Shown: positions 1-9,424 of the stretch, piece by piece | Layout: every line of letters begins with the position of its first letter | How positions within the stretch are numbered: position 1 is the stretch's first letter | Assembly (NCBI GenBank): GCA_945877575.1 | Contig: CAMDUE010000014.1 | Span: 1-64,000 of the forward strand | Reading direction: 5' to 3' | DNA from: Chitinophaga pinensis | GTDB taxonomy: Bacteria; Bacteroidota; Bacteroidia; NS11-12g; UBA955 | Length of the DNA stretch: 64,000 bases | Notes under the pieces: model-generated | The model's database searches: none | Told to the model about the DNA's origin: nothing | Seen by the model: only the letters and a program-made list of their open reading frames with translations | Made by a program: the position numbers and the translations under genes

Positions 1-266
1 ACTGTCCACCGGGAGATTCCGAGCAACAAACTCACCTCATTTACGCTCAAAACCTCCCTGGCTTGAATCATCACTACAGGGGCAGTTAATTGACTTTTTA
101 CAAGTGTCTTATCTTGGAGTAATTTCTCCTGTCTTTTGTTCTCTTTATAAGCCCTGGAGCCACATTTGTGAGAGCAGTACAAAGTGGTACTTTTCCTTGC
201 CAAGAACGCTTCTTGGCAGAAAACACAGATTTTTGGATATGGGTGTTTACTAGCAGTCATTGTCAT
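1..266 (-). CDS. Excisionase-like zinc-finger/HTH protein (partial, runs off left edge)
   Basis: The reading frame starts at 266 (a second in-frame ATG lies at 260) and continues past the left edge, so the C-terminus is missing. About 87 residues are visible. The N-terminal part holds a CxxC (CVFC) and a CxxxC-type pair (YCSHKC), suggesting a small zinc-binding module. A basic helix follows, then LSVNEVSLLLGIS, which reads as the first helices of an excisionase/MerR-type helix-turn-helix (HTH_17). In Bacteroidota, proteins of this design usually sit next to a tyrosine recombinase and act as directionality factors. The integrase would lie left of the window and is not seen. The 3' end of mnmE about 250 bp away is a known integration target in other bacteria. 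The family call is inferred from motifs only. Confidence 0.6.
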   Translation of the reverse strand, partial: MTMTASKHPYPKICVFCQEAFLARKSTTLYCSHKCGSRAYKENKRQEKLLQDKTLVKSQLTAPVVMIQAREVLSVNEVSLLLGISRWT

Positions 267-280
267 TTCGCCGTTATGTA

Positions 281-318
281 GCAGCATGGTGCACGGTGGT
301 GCAGCATGGTGCAGGGTG
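281..318. repeat. Two 18-bp direct repeats, 20-bp period
   Basis: GCAGCATGGTGCACGGTG (281-298) recurs as GCAGCATGGTGCAGGGTG (301-318), one mismatch, with a partial third GTAGCA at 318-323. They lie just upstream of the excisionase-like gene. One helical turn-pair of spacing fits binding sites for a DNA-bending or recombination-directionality protein, or an autoregulatory operator. The role is inferred. Confidence 0.6.
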
Positions 319-358
319 TAGCAATTTTTTTTGTTACGTTCTAAATTTGTTGCTGGCA

Positions 359-394
359 TGTTGCTCAAAATATCTGGTGTACAGATGAGCAACA
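359..394. repeat. 9-bp perfect inverted repeat, 18-bp spacer
   Basis: TGTTGCTCA (359-367) and TGAGCAACA (386-394) are perfect inverted copies. A related TTGTTGCT lies at 347-354. They fall between the excisionase-like gene and the mnmE terminator, where recombinase core or arm sites would be expected. Function is not established. Confidence 0.5.
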
Positions 395-449
395 AAAGTG
401 ATGCAAAACGCCAAAAATGACGAAAAATGACCGTTGGTCTAAAAACACT

Positions 450-474
450 AAAACCCTTGACTAGCAAGGGTTTT
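450..474 (-). terminator. Hairpin downstream of mnmE
   Basis: Perfect 10-bp arms AAAACCCTTG and CAAGGGTTTT enclose the loop ACTAG. Read on the minus strand it lies about 45 bp after the mnmE stop codon and is followed by a short T-rich stretch. The A/T-flanked arms could work in both directions. Confidence 0.6.
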
Positions 475-516
475 AGTTATCAATGTTTGTTTTTGATTAT
501 CGTTGTATGTAAGGGT

Positions 517-1908
517 TTATTTGCCGATACAAAACCTACTAAAAATATTCCCCAATATCTCCTCAGTATCTATCTCGCCTGTGATTGCGGCCAAGGCGCG
601 GATGCCGCTGCGCAAATGAAAAGACAATAGGTCGCCGGTCATTTGGTATTCGATGCCCTCCAAAAGTTTTTCAAGTTCTTGGGAGCACTGATCAAGAGCG
701 TCTGCGTGGCGCGCGTTGGTGACTACCGTTAAGCCATCCAAAGAACGCAATTCTGCCGTGAATCGCTGTGACAGCTCTGCGGTTAATTGCTGTACCGATG
801 TGCGATCTTTGGCAACAACACGAAGTAATTCGCCTTCTTGCCCCTCATGTTCCTTCATCAATTCAGAGTTGGAAAACGATTGAATGTCCCCAGAAAAAAC
901 ATCCATCTTATTAGCCACTAACCAGATCCGTGTGGTCTTTTCGCGGAGCATTTTTAGGTCTGACTCAAATTCATCGAGGGTCAGTTCTGACGGATCAAAC
1001 AAATACAGTGTTGCACCGCCCGCTTCGATGTGTTTGAAGGTGCGGTTGATTCCCTCGCGTTCTATCGAATCGCTGGCCTCTCGGATGCCTGCCGTGTCAA
1101 CCAAACGAATGCGGACATCTCCCAGATTCAACACCTCTTCTATCGCATCGCGTGTGGTGCCCTTGATGTCGCTCACTATGGCCCGATCTTCGTTCAAAAG
1201 GGCATTAAAGAGCGTGCTTTTTCCGGCGTTGGGACGTCCGGCTAGAACCAAAGTAAATCCTTTTTTCAAAGCATTTCCAAGGGCGAAAGAATCTCTCAAA
1301 TGATCAACCCTTTGCTTCAAGTCAAGAACCAGGTTCTGCAGTTCAGCGCGCGAAGCAAATTCAACGTCTTCCTCGCCGAAATCAAGTTCCAATTCTATCA
1401 AGGAAACAAACCAAAGCAACTTATCTCGCAGCTCTGCAATGTCTTTGGAAAACCCTCCACGAAGCTGCTTCAACGCCTGTTCGTGGGCAAACTTGTGCTC
1501 AGCAGCTATGACATCGGCAACGGCTTCGGCTTGCGCCAAATCAATCTTCCCGTTGAGGAAGGCTCTTTGGGTAAACTCACCAGGGTCAGCCATCCGAATT
1601 CCCACCGACAACAAAGCTTTAAGCAAACGTTGTGCAATGTAATCGCTTCCGTGGTAGGCTATTTCGACCGAGTTTTCACCGGTGTAACTTTTGCCATCCC
1701 TGAAAACCGTTATGAGCGACTCGTCTATAAGTCCCTCGGAATCAAAAATCCGCCTTAAAACCGCCCTGTGAGATTCAACCTCATCTAGGGGTTTCTTTAG
1801 CAATGCATTAACTTTCAATAAACTTTCAGCACCAGAAACGCGTATAAGTCCTACAGCTCCAATACCGGATGCGGTGGCGATGGCGGCGATACAATCTTGG
1901 TGCTTCAT
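517..1908 (-). CDS. mnmE: tRNA modification GTPase MnmE (TrmE/ThdF)
   Basis: MnmE, with MnmG, builds the carboxymethylaminomethyl group on U34 of certain tRNAs. The 463-residue protein has the standard order: N-terminal tetrahydrofolate-binding domain beginning IAAIATASG, helical domain with an inserted G domain, and the C-terminal CIGK whose Cys is essential in the family. G motifs are GRPNAGKS near residue 224, GTTRD near 250, DTAG near 271 and NKMD near 335. I chose the ATG at 1908 over an ATG 15 bp upstream because MKHQDCIAAIATA fits the family start and a TATTTTTG promoter element at 1913-1920 ends only 4 nt before it. The gene is divergent from fhs. Its 3' end abuts the putative integrative element. 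Confidence 0.97.
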   Translation of the reverse strand: MKHQDCIAAIATASGIGAVGLIRVSGAESLLKVNALLKKPLDEVESHRAVLRRIFDSEGLIDESLITVFRDGKSYTGENSVEIAYHGSDYIAQRLLKALLSVGIRMADPGEFTQRAFLNGKIDLAQAEAVADVIAAEHKFAHEQALKQLRGGFSKDIAELRDKLLWFVSLIELELDFGEEDVEFASRAELQNLVLDLKQRVDHLRDSFALGNALKKGFTLVLAGRPNAGKSTLFNALLNEDRAIVSDIKGTTRDAIEEVLNLGDVRIRLVDTAGIREASDSIEREGINRTFKHIEAGGATLYLFDPSELTLDEFESDLKMLREKTTRIWLVANKMDVFSGDIQSFSNSELMKEHEGQEGELLRVVAKDRTSVQQLTAELSQRFTAELRSLDGLTVVTNARHADALDQCSQELEKLLEGIEYQMTGDLLSFHLRSGIRALAAITGEIDTEEILGNIFSRFCIGK

Positions 1909-1912
1909 TCTG

Positions 1913-1920
1913 CAAAAATA
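1913..1920 (-). promoter_or_regulatory. -7 promoter element of mnmE
   Basis: Read on the minus strand this is TATTTTTG, a match to the Bacteroidota -7 consensus TAnnTTTG. It ends 4 nt before the mnmE ATG, implying an mRNA that is leaderless or nearly so. Confidence 0.65.
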
Positions 1921-1946
1921 CATCGAAAATATTAGTAACTTGCCGT

Positions 1947-3611
1947 ATGCTCACCGATATAGAAATTGCGCAACAGGCCCAGTTAAAGCCTATTGCTGAG
2001 ATAGCTCGTGAAATTGGAGTTGATCAAGATTCATTGGAACCTTATGGAAAATACAAGGCCAAAATTGAGTTTTCTCAAGATGCCCAAAAACGCGCTAAAA
2101 GCAATCTCATTCTAGTCACGGCCACCACGCCCAACAAAAGCGGCAGCGGAAAAACCACCACTTCGGTTGCCCTCACACAGGGATTGCAAAAAATTGGTAA
2201 AAAGGCCATTGTAGCTCTTCGCGAGCCGTCTCTCGGGCCTTGTTTTGGGATGAAAGGAGGAGCTGCTGGCGGCGGATACTCACAAGTACTTCCCATGGAA
2301 GACATTAACTTGCACTTTACAGGCGATTTTCACGCCATTACAGCCGCTAATAACACCTTGGCTGCCCTAGTAGACAACTATCAGTACAATCACCGCGGAA
2401 AGACCACGCAATTGAAATCCGTGCTTTGGCGCCGCGTTCTTGACGTCAACGACCGTTCTCTCCGCAACATCAATACCGGTCTCGGAGGAAGCACTAACGG
2501 TATTCCCCAAGAAACTGGCTTCGACATCACTCCTGCCAGCGAAATCATGGCCATCCTTTGCCTTTCAACCTCGTTTGAGGATTTGAAAAGACGCTTAGGA
2601 CAGATTCTTTTGGGTTATACTTTCGAGGGACATGCATTCCGCGTAGCTGACTTGGGCGCTGTGGGTGCATTGGCCATCTTACTCAAAGACGCAATAAATC
2701 CAAATTTGGTTCAAACCTTAGAAGGTGGGGCAGCATTTATCCACGGTGGACCTTTTGCGAATATCGCACACGGATGTAACAGCATCATGGCAACTTACGC
2801 AGCCATGGAACACGGTGAGTACGCCATCACCGAAGCTGGATTTGGCAGCGACCTCGGCGCTGAAAAATTCTTAAACATAAAATGTCGAGCGGCTGGCATT
2901 ACACCCAAAGCCACAGTCTTGGTTACCACAACCCAAAGCTTAAAACTTCACGGTATGGTCCCAGAATCCGACATCAAACTTCCCAATAAAGAGGGTTTAG
3001 CAAAAGGATTACTCAACTTACAAAGACACGTTGAAAATCTTCAAAACTTTGGCCAATCAGTGATTGTCGCATTGAATCAATTCCACTTTGACACCGAAGA
3101 AGAATTGCAAATGGTGGAAGACTACTGCAAACAACTAGGTGCCTCTTTCGCCAGAAACCAAGGATTCGCCAAAGGCGGAGAAGGCGCGATAGAATTGGCT
3201 AAAAAAGTAGTTGAAATAGTAGAAAATAATCCATCGAAACCCATTCAACACACATATGAGTTAAATCAATCGGTTGAAGAAAAACTCACTCAAATTGTTC
3301 AGAAAGTATATGGCGGCGCGAAAGTCGTTCTCGGTGAAAAGGCTCAAAGCAGCTTAAAACAAATCAAAGAACTGGGCGCAGATCAATGGCCCGTTTGCAT
3401 TGCCAAAACCCAATTCTCGTTCACAGACAACGCCAAAAAAGTAGGCATTGAAAAAGACTTCACCATCACCATTGACAACCTCATCATCAACGCTGGAGCA
3501 GAGTTCATAGTAGCCGTAGCTGGCAGCATCATGCGCATGCCGGGTTTACCCAAAGATCCAGCCGCAATGGGAATGGATATCAATGATGGTGTGATTACAG
3601 GGTTATCGTAG
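1947..3611 (+). CDS. fhs: Formate--tetrahydrofolate ligase
   Basis: Cytosolic one-carbon enzyme: formate + ATP + tetrahydrofolate gives 10-formyl-tetrahydrofolate. The 554-residue length is typical. The family P-loop TPNKSGSGKTTT lies at residues 61-72, and the conserved block GGAAGGGYSQVLPMED follows near 104-119. I chose the ATG at 1947 (MLTDIEIAQQ) because this matches the family N-terminus; frames open further upstream overlap the mnmE promoter. The sequence TAACTTGC just before it is a weak promoter-like match. The stop codon TAG lies inside the first unit of the heptamer array that begins at 3608. Transcription probably ends at the hairpin at 3819-3850. Confidence 0.97.
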   Translation: MLTDIEIAQQAQLKPIAEIAREIGVDQDSLEPYGKYKAKIEFSQDAQKRAKSNLILVTATTPNKSGSGKTTTSVALTQGLQKIGKKAIVALREPSLGPCFGMKGGAAGGGYSQVLPMEDINLHFTGDFHAITAANNTLAALVDNYQYNHRGKTTQLKSVLWRRVLDVNDRSLRNINTGLGGSTNGIPQETGFDITPASEIMAILCLSTSFEDLKRRLGQILLGYTFEGHAFRVADLGAVGALAILLKDAINPNLVQTLEGGAAFIHGGPFANIAHGCNSIMATYAAMEHGEYAITEAGFGSDLGAEKFLNIKCRAAGITPKATVLVTTTQSLKLHGMVPESDIKLPNKEGLAKGLLNLQRHVENLQNFGQSVIVALNQFHFDTEEELQMVEDYCKQLGASFARNQGFAKGGEGAIELAKKVVEIVENNPSKPIQHTYELNQSVEEKLTQIVQKVYGGAKVVLGEKAQSSLKQIKELGADQWPVCIAKTQFSFTDNAKKVGIEKDFTITIDNLIINAGAEFIVAVAGSIMRMPGLPKDPAAMGMDINDGVITGLS

Positions 3612-3817
3612 CGGGTGCCGGGTACCGGGTACCGGGTAGCGGGTACCAAGTACCGGGTACCAAGTACCGGGTACCAAGTACCGGGTAGCGGGTAGCGGGT
3701 TTCGGACCACGGACCAAAGACCACGGACCACGGACCACAGACCACAGACCACAGACCACAGACCACAGACCACAGACCACAGACCACAGACCACGGACCA
3801 TTGACCATTGACCAAAA
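3608..3817. repeat. 30-unit heptamer tandem array (array 1)
   Basis: The 210 bp parse into exactly 30 consecutive 7-bp units with no break in register. The first 14 are of the type GTACCGG, GTAGCGG or GTACCAA; the last 16 are ACCACAG, ACCACGG, ACCATTG and similar, including eight identical ACCACAG in a row. The first unit contains the fhs stop codon, and the last abuts the A-tract of the terminator. Open frames on the minus strand that read as repeats of L-W-S-V-V-C-G are a by-product of the array. A second array with shared units lies at 34557-34941. Confidence 0.95.
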
Positions 3818-3818
3818 T

Positions 3819-3850
3819 AAAAAAGCCCGATGTTTCCATCGGGCTTTTTT
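3819..3850. terminator. Bidirectional terminator between fhs and the giant secreted-protein gene
   Basis: AAAAAAGCCCGATG, loop TTTC, then CATCGGGCTTTTTT. The perfect GC-rich stem is flanked by A6 and T6, so it can end transcription from both convergent genes. Confidence 0.93.
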
Positions 3851-3853
3851 ATT

Positions 3854-6800
3854 TTAATTAGGTCTTATCAAGTTGACCGAACCATTTACACGGTTAATCT
3901 TCTCTTTACCCTTGAATCTGTATTCCATTTGGTAGAAATATGTACCTGAAGGCGCATCTGGACCGTCGTTGTTAATTTGACCGTTCCATTTAACCTTAGG
4001 ATCTTCACTCTTGAATACTCGCTCACCCCAAAGGTTGAAGATACGAATCTCGAAGTGATCTTGACCTTGCAATGGCACGTCAAAGTAATCATTCTTACCG
4101 TCTTGGTTACCTGGTGTAAAGACGTTTGCTAGATAAACAAACAAATCAACAGTTACAGGCTTACAAATAGTGTCTTCGCAACCGGTTGAATTCTTTGCGA
4201 TCAAACAAACCCAATATACCCTAGTACTATCGTATGACCATTCAACTTTAACATCATTAGACTTCAAATCTTGCATGAAGGTTCTTGGCAGACTATTAGC
4301 AATGTCATTGCTATGTCCAAATCCCCAACGCCACTCAACACCATTGATATCCTTACGAGTAAATACGAAGTCAGGCTTGTTTGATGAATCAATATCAAAG
4401 TCTGCATAAACTGAGTCTACCATAAAGGTTAAACTATCCATATCCGACGGACACCAAGGACGTGGATGTTGTGGATCGTAATCAGCATAGTGATAAACGG
4501 TATAGTTACCTGGATCATCAAACATTCTTGCATAACGCTTTGAACCTGTAGTAACCGTATCCGTCACATAAGTACCGAGCTTCTTACTGTAGTGCACAAA
4601 TTTCCACTTGTAAACTTTCAGAATGGTATCAGAATTATCAATGAATACATTCGAGTCACCCGGACAAATAGATGCCCGCAAGATAGTTCCTCTGACTGAG
4701 TCCCTCGGAAGAACCAAAACTTGGAATTTCTGTTGGAATGAATTGGTATCAGGGAATATTGCTGGGCAATATCTGAAAGTATTAGGAGGTAAGAACAAGG
4801 TATCATACTGTTGTAGGTAAATTTCATACAAACCAGCTTTGTTATAAGTATGCCAAACCTGGTTTTCAGTAGTATCATTCTTAATGTTACCATCACCGAA
4901 GTACCAAGTCCAAACTGCACCTTTTGTAGCTGAGTCCGACATGTTACTGAACTCAATAGAGTCTCCCACACAAATTGTTACAAAGTTTCCAGCCTTTGTG
5001 GTATACTCAAATTTAGGACGTGGACCAGGGATCTTCACCCATTTAAAGAATGTATCTGAACAACCTTGTTCTGTAAACAACACGTATTGAATCTTAAACC
5101 AACCATTTCTAGTGTATTTATGACCTATACGTGGAGGAAGTCCTTCGTCGTTAAACTTCAACTTTTCATAATAGTTATCATAACCATCACCCCAATCAAT
5201 GAACCATTTGTTTATGTAGTCACAAGACATTGGAGTCGCTCCTGTACAATTCTTCATTGCCCAACTGCATGGATCATGTAGAATAGAGCTATCAAAGAAT
5301 TCAATGGTAGTATTACAACTTGGTACCTCTAGGTTCAAGCCGAACTTCACATCCAAACGAGTAATGAATAAACGTTTAGTCATGGTATCCTTACAACCTG
5401 TAGAGTCTCCAGCTACATTTCTAAAGGTATAAACACCAGAGTCATTTTTGTAGTACAAATCACTTCCACCACCCAATTGAATGTATGGATTGTTCGTTGA
5501 ACCAACCGAAGTTCCACCGTATGGCGATCCACCAAAAATAGTCACTTTATTGGTAGTATCGTCATCACCTTTATTCCAATCCCAACGAGTTCTTGGCTCT
5601 AAATTCTTACCGTAACGATTTGCATCTTTCCAATAATCGTATTGGGTTGGGTTTTCTAATGGATTAGGATTCCAGTAGTAATTCCAATCCCACTGACCAT
5701 TATTCTGAGGGTCAACGTTGAAGTAACGATAATCTGGTGCAAACACCAAACTCTCACCTTGATCTTGACAAACAATAGAATCCGTAAACTTATCTTGTAT
5801 CATCGCAAAACCTACGATGATGGGTTGTCCCCAAATAGCTTCACACTTTCCATTGTTTGAGGTCATACTCAAACTCATGATATGGAACCCTGAATATTCA
5901 GGAACAAAGCGATAAGCTCTAATCTTTTGTTTATTCGCTGGATTAGTCCAAGTATCTATGGGAGTAATCACAGAATCTCTGAAATGCAACACAAAAGTTG
6001 AATCTGGATCTGGAACATAATAGTATCTAATGTCTTTACCAAAACCGGTAGTATCAATACAACCATAAGCACCTGTTTTAGGCTGACCAATAACTCCAGT
6101 ATCATTCCAAATCATCTTGAAAATTTGAGCATCAGTCAAAGAGAATGGGTCAAATCCGCGATCTTCCAATTTCTTCTTGATATTTTCCCAAACTTTGGAA
6201 ACGTCAGCAGCCATGGTATACTTTCTGATTTCAGCAGTAATTATTGTATCTGGACCGCCATATACTTTAGCTTGACCATCATACCAATCATTTGAACATG
6301 CTCCCTGGTAAGGTCTTTCACGACCTCTGGTTTGAACAATGTAATTATAAATATACTTTTTATTCTGACCAGGTACGTTCTTTTGATAATGGAAATAATC
6401 CTCTTGAATGAATGAATTCCAGCTTCTTGCATAGTATGGACCTGCATCACCAGTTGACAACATCCATCTCATTGATTTCAAGTCACGGGTATTGGTCTTG
6501 TTAGCAGCGATTTCGCGCACAATGACCTCATCCCACTTACAAATCTTGCGGAATCCGCTTGGACCAGGAGTTGGCTTTACAATTTCAGATGCAGGATCTA
6601 TCAATGGGAAACAAGCAAACTTATCATAGTAATGGGTATCTTGACACAACGGACGCTTACCATTATTACCATTCCACTTAGTCCATAAAGTAGCACCCGG
6701 AACTTTTTGAATTCCGTTACCCACTATAATACCAACAGTTACACACTGAGTCTTGGTATTACAAACTCCAGAGGCAGGATATTGCCAAGAGAATCTGCTT

Positions 6801-9424
6801 GGTACACTTCCGCTCAAGTTATAGGCTGTATTCCACCAAGGACCGGGAGGATTCAACGGACGTCCACCTGGGTTTAATCCATTCAATGGCACCCAACCAT
6901 TTGGATTACAGAATGTATCGTAATTGATTTGAACCTCAGAAAATGAACATCCAGGTTTCAAATCACTCAATATAAACGTGACACCATAGGTTGGATTCGC
7001 AGCCCCTAAACACTCAACGGCGTCCTTAATCAATCCACTTCCAACACCACCAGCGTTTGCATGCAATAATGCCAATTGCTTAACTGCTTCACTTTCACAC
7101 TTCAACACATGGCAGGTATCTCTATGATTTAATTTCACCTGGTTACAAGATGGAATGCGTGAATAATACAGCTCTCTGAAACGGTTATAATTAATGAAAT
7201 AATCAAAACCAGCCTTACCATTTGGAATGCGTTTGAAAGAATCAATGATGTTCAGTTTCTCTCCCTTTGCCCAACGAATCTTCATCAAATTCCTTGGTAG
7301 TGTATCGGGTTTCAAGTATAGTGTAAATAGGTATTCAAAACTATCCGTTTTGCTCTTAATCAATATATTTGAATTGGGCCTCATTAAAGTATCTGTCGGG
7401 CCCACAATCATTTGTTCTGAACCTTTGACACCAGCATAAATAGTATCCTTTGCTCCTAAACGAACCTTGATGTAATCTTCCATGTAACGCTCAGCCGGAC
7501 CCAATACCTTTTTCTCCAATCTCCATATTGGTTTCACTTTTGAACCAGTAGATTGATATGTGGCTGAGTCTTTTTCCCATCTACCAGTCCAAACACCCGT
7601 TGCCGGATTAAATGAATAATTTGGATTCCAAACAGGAGGGATAGCCATCAACGAATCAAAATAAACATAGAATATAGAGTCCGCAAAAACAGGAACTCGC
7701 TTACACAATCCGTTGCTATCTATGAAAATCGCATCTTCCATCGGACTTCTCTTAAAGTCTGATAGCATCACTAAATCCCAAGAGCGATAGTAGTGAAAAG
7801 GAATAGAGTCATGTGAATATGCACAGTTTACCGTAACGTTTTTATTTTTTACAACGTCAGTGGTACATTTCGATCCAAAATTATCTCCGAAATCCCACAA
7901 GCGAACAACACAATAATTTTCCCTTTTCAATGGATCGTTTCCTCCAGCAGGCGAAACACCACCACTAGGTACATATACTGTAGAGTCACCACGGGTGTTT
8001 CTTTCTTTGCGCTTTGGCGCTTCCCAAATTTGAATAGGCTTCTTTGTCACGTTATTCCATTGGAAAGTATGTCCCAATGCAGTAGTACCATTCTTATAGA
8101 ATGTACTATCATCATCGGTATAATCTTTATCGTTGTGATAGAACGTAGAATAGTTTCTAAATCCTACCGTATCCATAACATCTTTCGGACACTGATATAC
8201 CTGCCAATCAGGAATTCGGTCACCCATAATGTCAATGGTTGAATTAGGTCCTAATATAATAATGGTATCATAAACTTCACGGTCACCACAAATTGGATGC
8301 TTGTATTGAAGTTTAACCAAAAACGGACCTAGACCAGAGAAATCGTGACTTGGCGACCAAGTTCTGTTGTTAAAATTCTGAGGACCTGTATTAGGGTCAC
8401 CAAAAGTCCATAATAAACCACTCGCTCCTGATGGAACTATATTGGTTCTAAAATCAATGGTTGGTTCAGAAATACAGGTACTGTCTTTACTTGCTAATAT
8501 GATTACATTAGAAGCAAAAACAGTTGCAGTTGCTGTCATAGAGAATGAATCTTTACAACCATCCTTGGTACGAATAATCAATTTAGAATTGTAGACACCT
8601 TGTCCATAAAACCATTTTTTCAAGTCTGGACCCCATGTTTTGGAAGTAATATTTGGGTCTGCTTCCATCCAAACGGTTCCGTCTCCCCAATACCACCATA
8701 TTGAGTCAACCGCGTTAACACCAATACGAGAAACATTTTTCACCAACGCCAATACTGAATCACACTGAATAGGCTTATTACTTGTAAAGGCAGCTCCAAT
8801 CTTTTCACGTACAAAAACTGCACCCACTAAATTTTGAGTATCAGTACATCCGTTTTTATCTATTGCCTCAACAAACAAATCAAACGGACCTCCGCGTACG
8901 TCCTTAATTGAAAAACAAATTTTGTTTGGCAACACTGATGGTGGAAAGTCATAATCAAACAACTGTCCGTCAGAAACCAAATATTGCGTGCGAATCACAG
9001 GCGACCCACTTGGAGTTTCGGTGCTATCAATGAAACAGAACAAGTTGTTCTGAAAACATTGACTGTCCATAGTAACAATACTCATTTTGATCTTTGGTTT
9101 ATCCTTGATAACCAAGTTCACCGTGCTCGTACATTGCTGTCCATTTGACAAAGTAGTAATGTAAGTAGCTTTGGCATTGCCTGCCTTTGAAAATGCAAAC
9201 GTAGCATTCTGAGGACCGTTGTTGGTAAAATCTGTACCTCCATCGTTGAATGTCCATTTGTGATTGCTACCTTGAGCACTTCCTACGAAAGTAATGGGTG
9301 CACCTACGCACAAACTACCGTCGAAAGTAATGTTACAAGTTTGAGCTGTCAGTTGAAACGCCGAAAAAACCGTCACTACAAATAGTGACAGCCAGCCTTT
9401 CAGATTTGAGGAAAATCCTTTCAT
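3854..9424 (-). CDS. Giant secreted PKD-rich protein with type IX type B (CHU_C) sorting domain
   Basis: About 1856 residues. I chose the ATG at 9424 because it begins a good signal peptide (MKGFSSNLKGWLSLFVV, cleavage after LTAQ); an in-frame ATG 99 bp upstream would add a charged extension. Repeated PKD-like signatures such as WTFNDGG, WWYWGDGT, WTFGDP, WTWYFGDG and WRWGFGH are spread along the chain. The last ~85 residues (NVFTPGNQDGKNDYF, then FNLWGERVF and APSGTYFY) are the gliding-motility-associated CHU_C domain (TIGR04131 type), which routes proteins through the type IX system to the surface. There are many Cys and aromatic residues. It is the last gene after sigA-like and anti-sigma-like genes and ends in a strong terminator. 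It is probably a surface adhesin or matrix protein; the substrate is unknown. Confidence 0.88.
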   Translation of the reverse strand: MKGFSSNLKGWLSLFVVTVFSAFQLTAQTCNITFDGSLCVGAPITFVGSAQGSNHKWTFNDGGTDFTNNGPQNATFAFSKAGNAKATYITTLSNGQQCTSTVNLVIKDKPKIKMSIVTMDSQCFQNNLFCFIDSTETPSGSPVIRTQYLVSDGQLFDYDFPPSVLPNKICFSIKDVRGGPFDLFVEAIDKNGCTDTQNLVGAVFVREKIGAAFTSNKPIQCDSVLALVKNVSRIGVNAVDSIWWYWGDGTVWMEADPNITSKTWGPDLKKWFYGQGVYNSKLIIRTKDGCKDSFSMTATATVFASNVIILASKDSTCISEPTIDFRTNIVPSGASGLLWTFGDPNTGPQNFNNRTWSPSHDFSGLGPFLVKLQYKHPICGDREVYDTIIILGPNSTIDIMGDRIPDWQVYQCPKDVMDTVGFRNYSTFYHNDKDYTDDDSTFYKNGTTALGHTFQWNNVTKKPIQIWEAPKRKERNTRGDSTVYVPSGGVSPAGGNDPLKRENYCVVRLWDFGDNFGSKCTTDVVKNKNVTVNCAYSHDSIPFHYYRSWDLVMLSDFKRSPMEDAIFIDSNGLCKRVPVFADSIFYVYFDSLMAIPPVWNPNYSFNPATGVWTGRWEKDSATYQSTGSKVKPIWRLEKKVLGPAERYMEDYIKVRLGAKDTIYAGVKGSEQMIVGPTDTLMRPNSNILIKSKTDSFEYLFTLYLKPDTLPRNLMKIRWAKGEKLNIIDSFKRIPNGKAGFDYFINYNRFRELYYSRIPSCNQVKLNHRDTCHVLKCESEAVKQLALLHANAGGVGSGLIKDAVECLGAANPTYGVTFILSDLKPGCSFSEVQINYDTFCNPNGWVPLNGLNPGGRPLNPPGPWWNTAYNLSGSVPSRFSWQYPASGVCNTKTQCVTVGIIVGNGIQKVPGATLWTKWNGNNGKRPLCQDTHYYDKFACFPLIDPASEIVKPTPGPSGFRKICKWDEVIVREIAANKTNTRDLKSMRWMLSTGDAGPYYARSWNSFIQEDYFHYQKNVPGQNKKYIYNYIVQTRGRERPYQGACSNDWYDGQAKVYGGPDTIITAEIRKYTMAADVSKVWENIKKKLEDRGFDPFSLTDAQIFKMIWNDTGVIGQPKTGAYGCIDTTGFGKDIRYYYVPDPDSTFVLHFRDSVITPIDTWTNPANKQKIRAYRFVPEYSGFHIMSLSMTSNNGKCEAIWGQPIIVGFAMIQDKFTDSIVCQDQGESLVFAPDYRYFNVDPQNNGQWDWNYYWNPNPLENPTQYDYWKDANRYGKNLEPRTRWDWNKGDDDTTNKVTIFGGSPYGGTSVGSTNNPYIQLGGGSDLYYKNDSGVYTFRNVAGDSTGCKDTMTKRLFITRLDVKFGLNLEVPSCNTTIEFFDSSILHDPCSWAMKNCTGATPMSCDYINKWFIDWGDGYDNYYEKLKFNDEGLPPRIGHKYTRNGWFKIQYVLFTEQGCSDTFFKWVKIPGPRPKFEYTTKAGNFVTICVGDSIEFSNMSDSATKGAVWTWYFGDGNIKNDTTENQVWHTYNKAGLYEIYLQQYDTLFLPPNTFRYCPAIFPDTNSFQQKFQVLVLPRDSVRGTILRASICPGDSNVFIDNSDTILKVYKWKFVHYSKKLGTYVTDTVTTGSKRYARMFDDPGNYTVYHYADYDPQHPRPWCPSDMDSLTFMVDSVYADFDIDSSNKPDFVFTRKDINGVEWRWGFGHSNDIANSLPRTFMQDLKSNDVKVEWSYDSTRVYWVCLIAKNSTGCEDTICKPVTVDLFVYLANVFTPGNQDGKNDYFDVPLQGQDHFEIRIFNLWGERVFKSEDPKVKWNGQINNDGPDAPSGTYFYQMEYRFKGKEKINRVNGSVNLIRPN

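Noticed and set aside
427-630. Short plus-strand reading frame across the mnmE terminator
   Set aside because: It covers the hairpin and the antisense of the mnmE 3' end; no family match.
3383-3839. Minus-strand open frames reading as repeats of GLWSVVC
   Set aside because: They are frame-open translations of the heptamer array; 7-bp units shift frame each unit, so all three frames give low-complexity peptides. No start context or family match.
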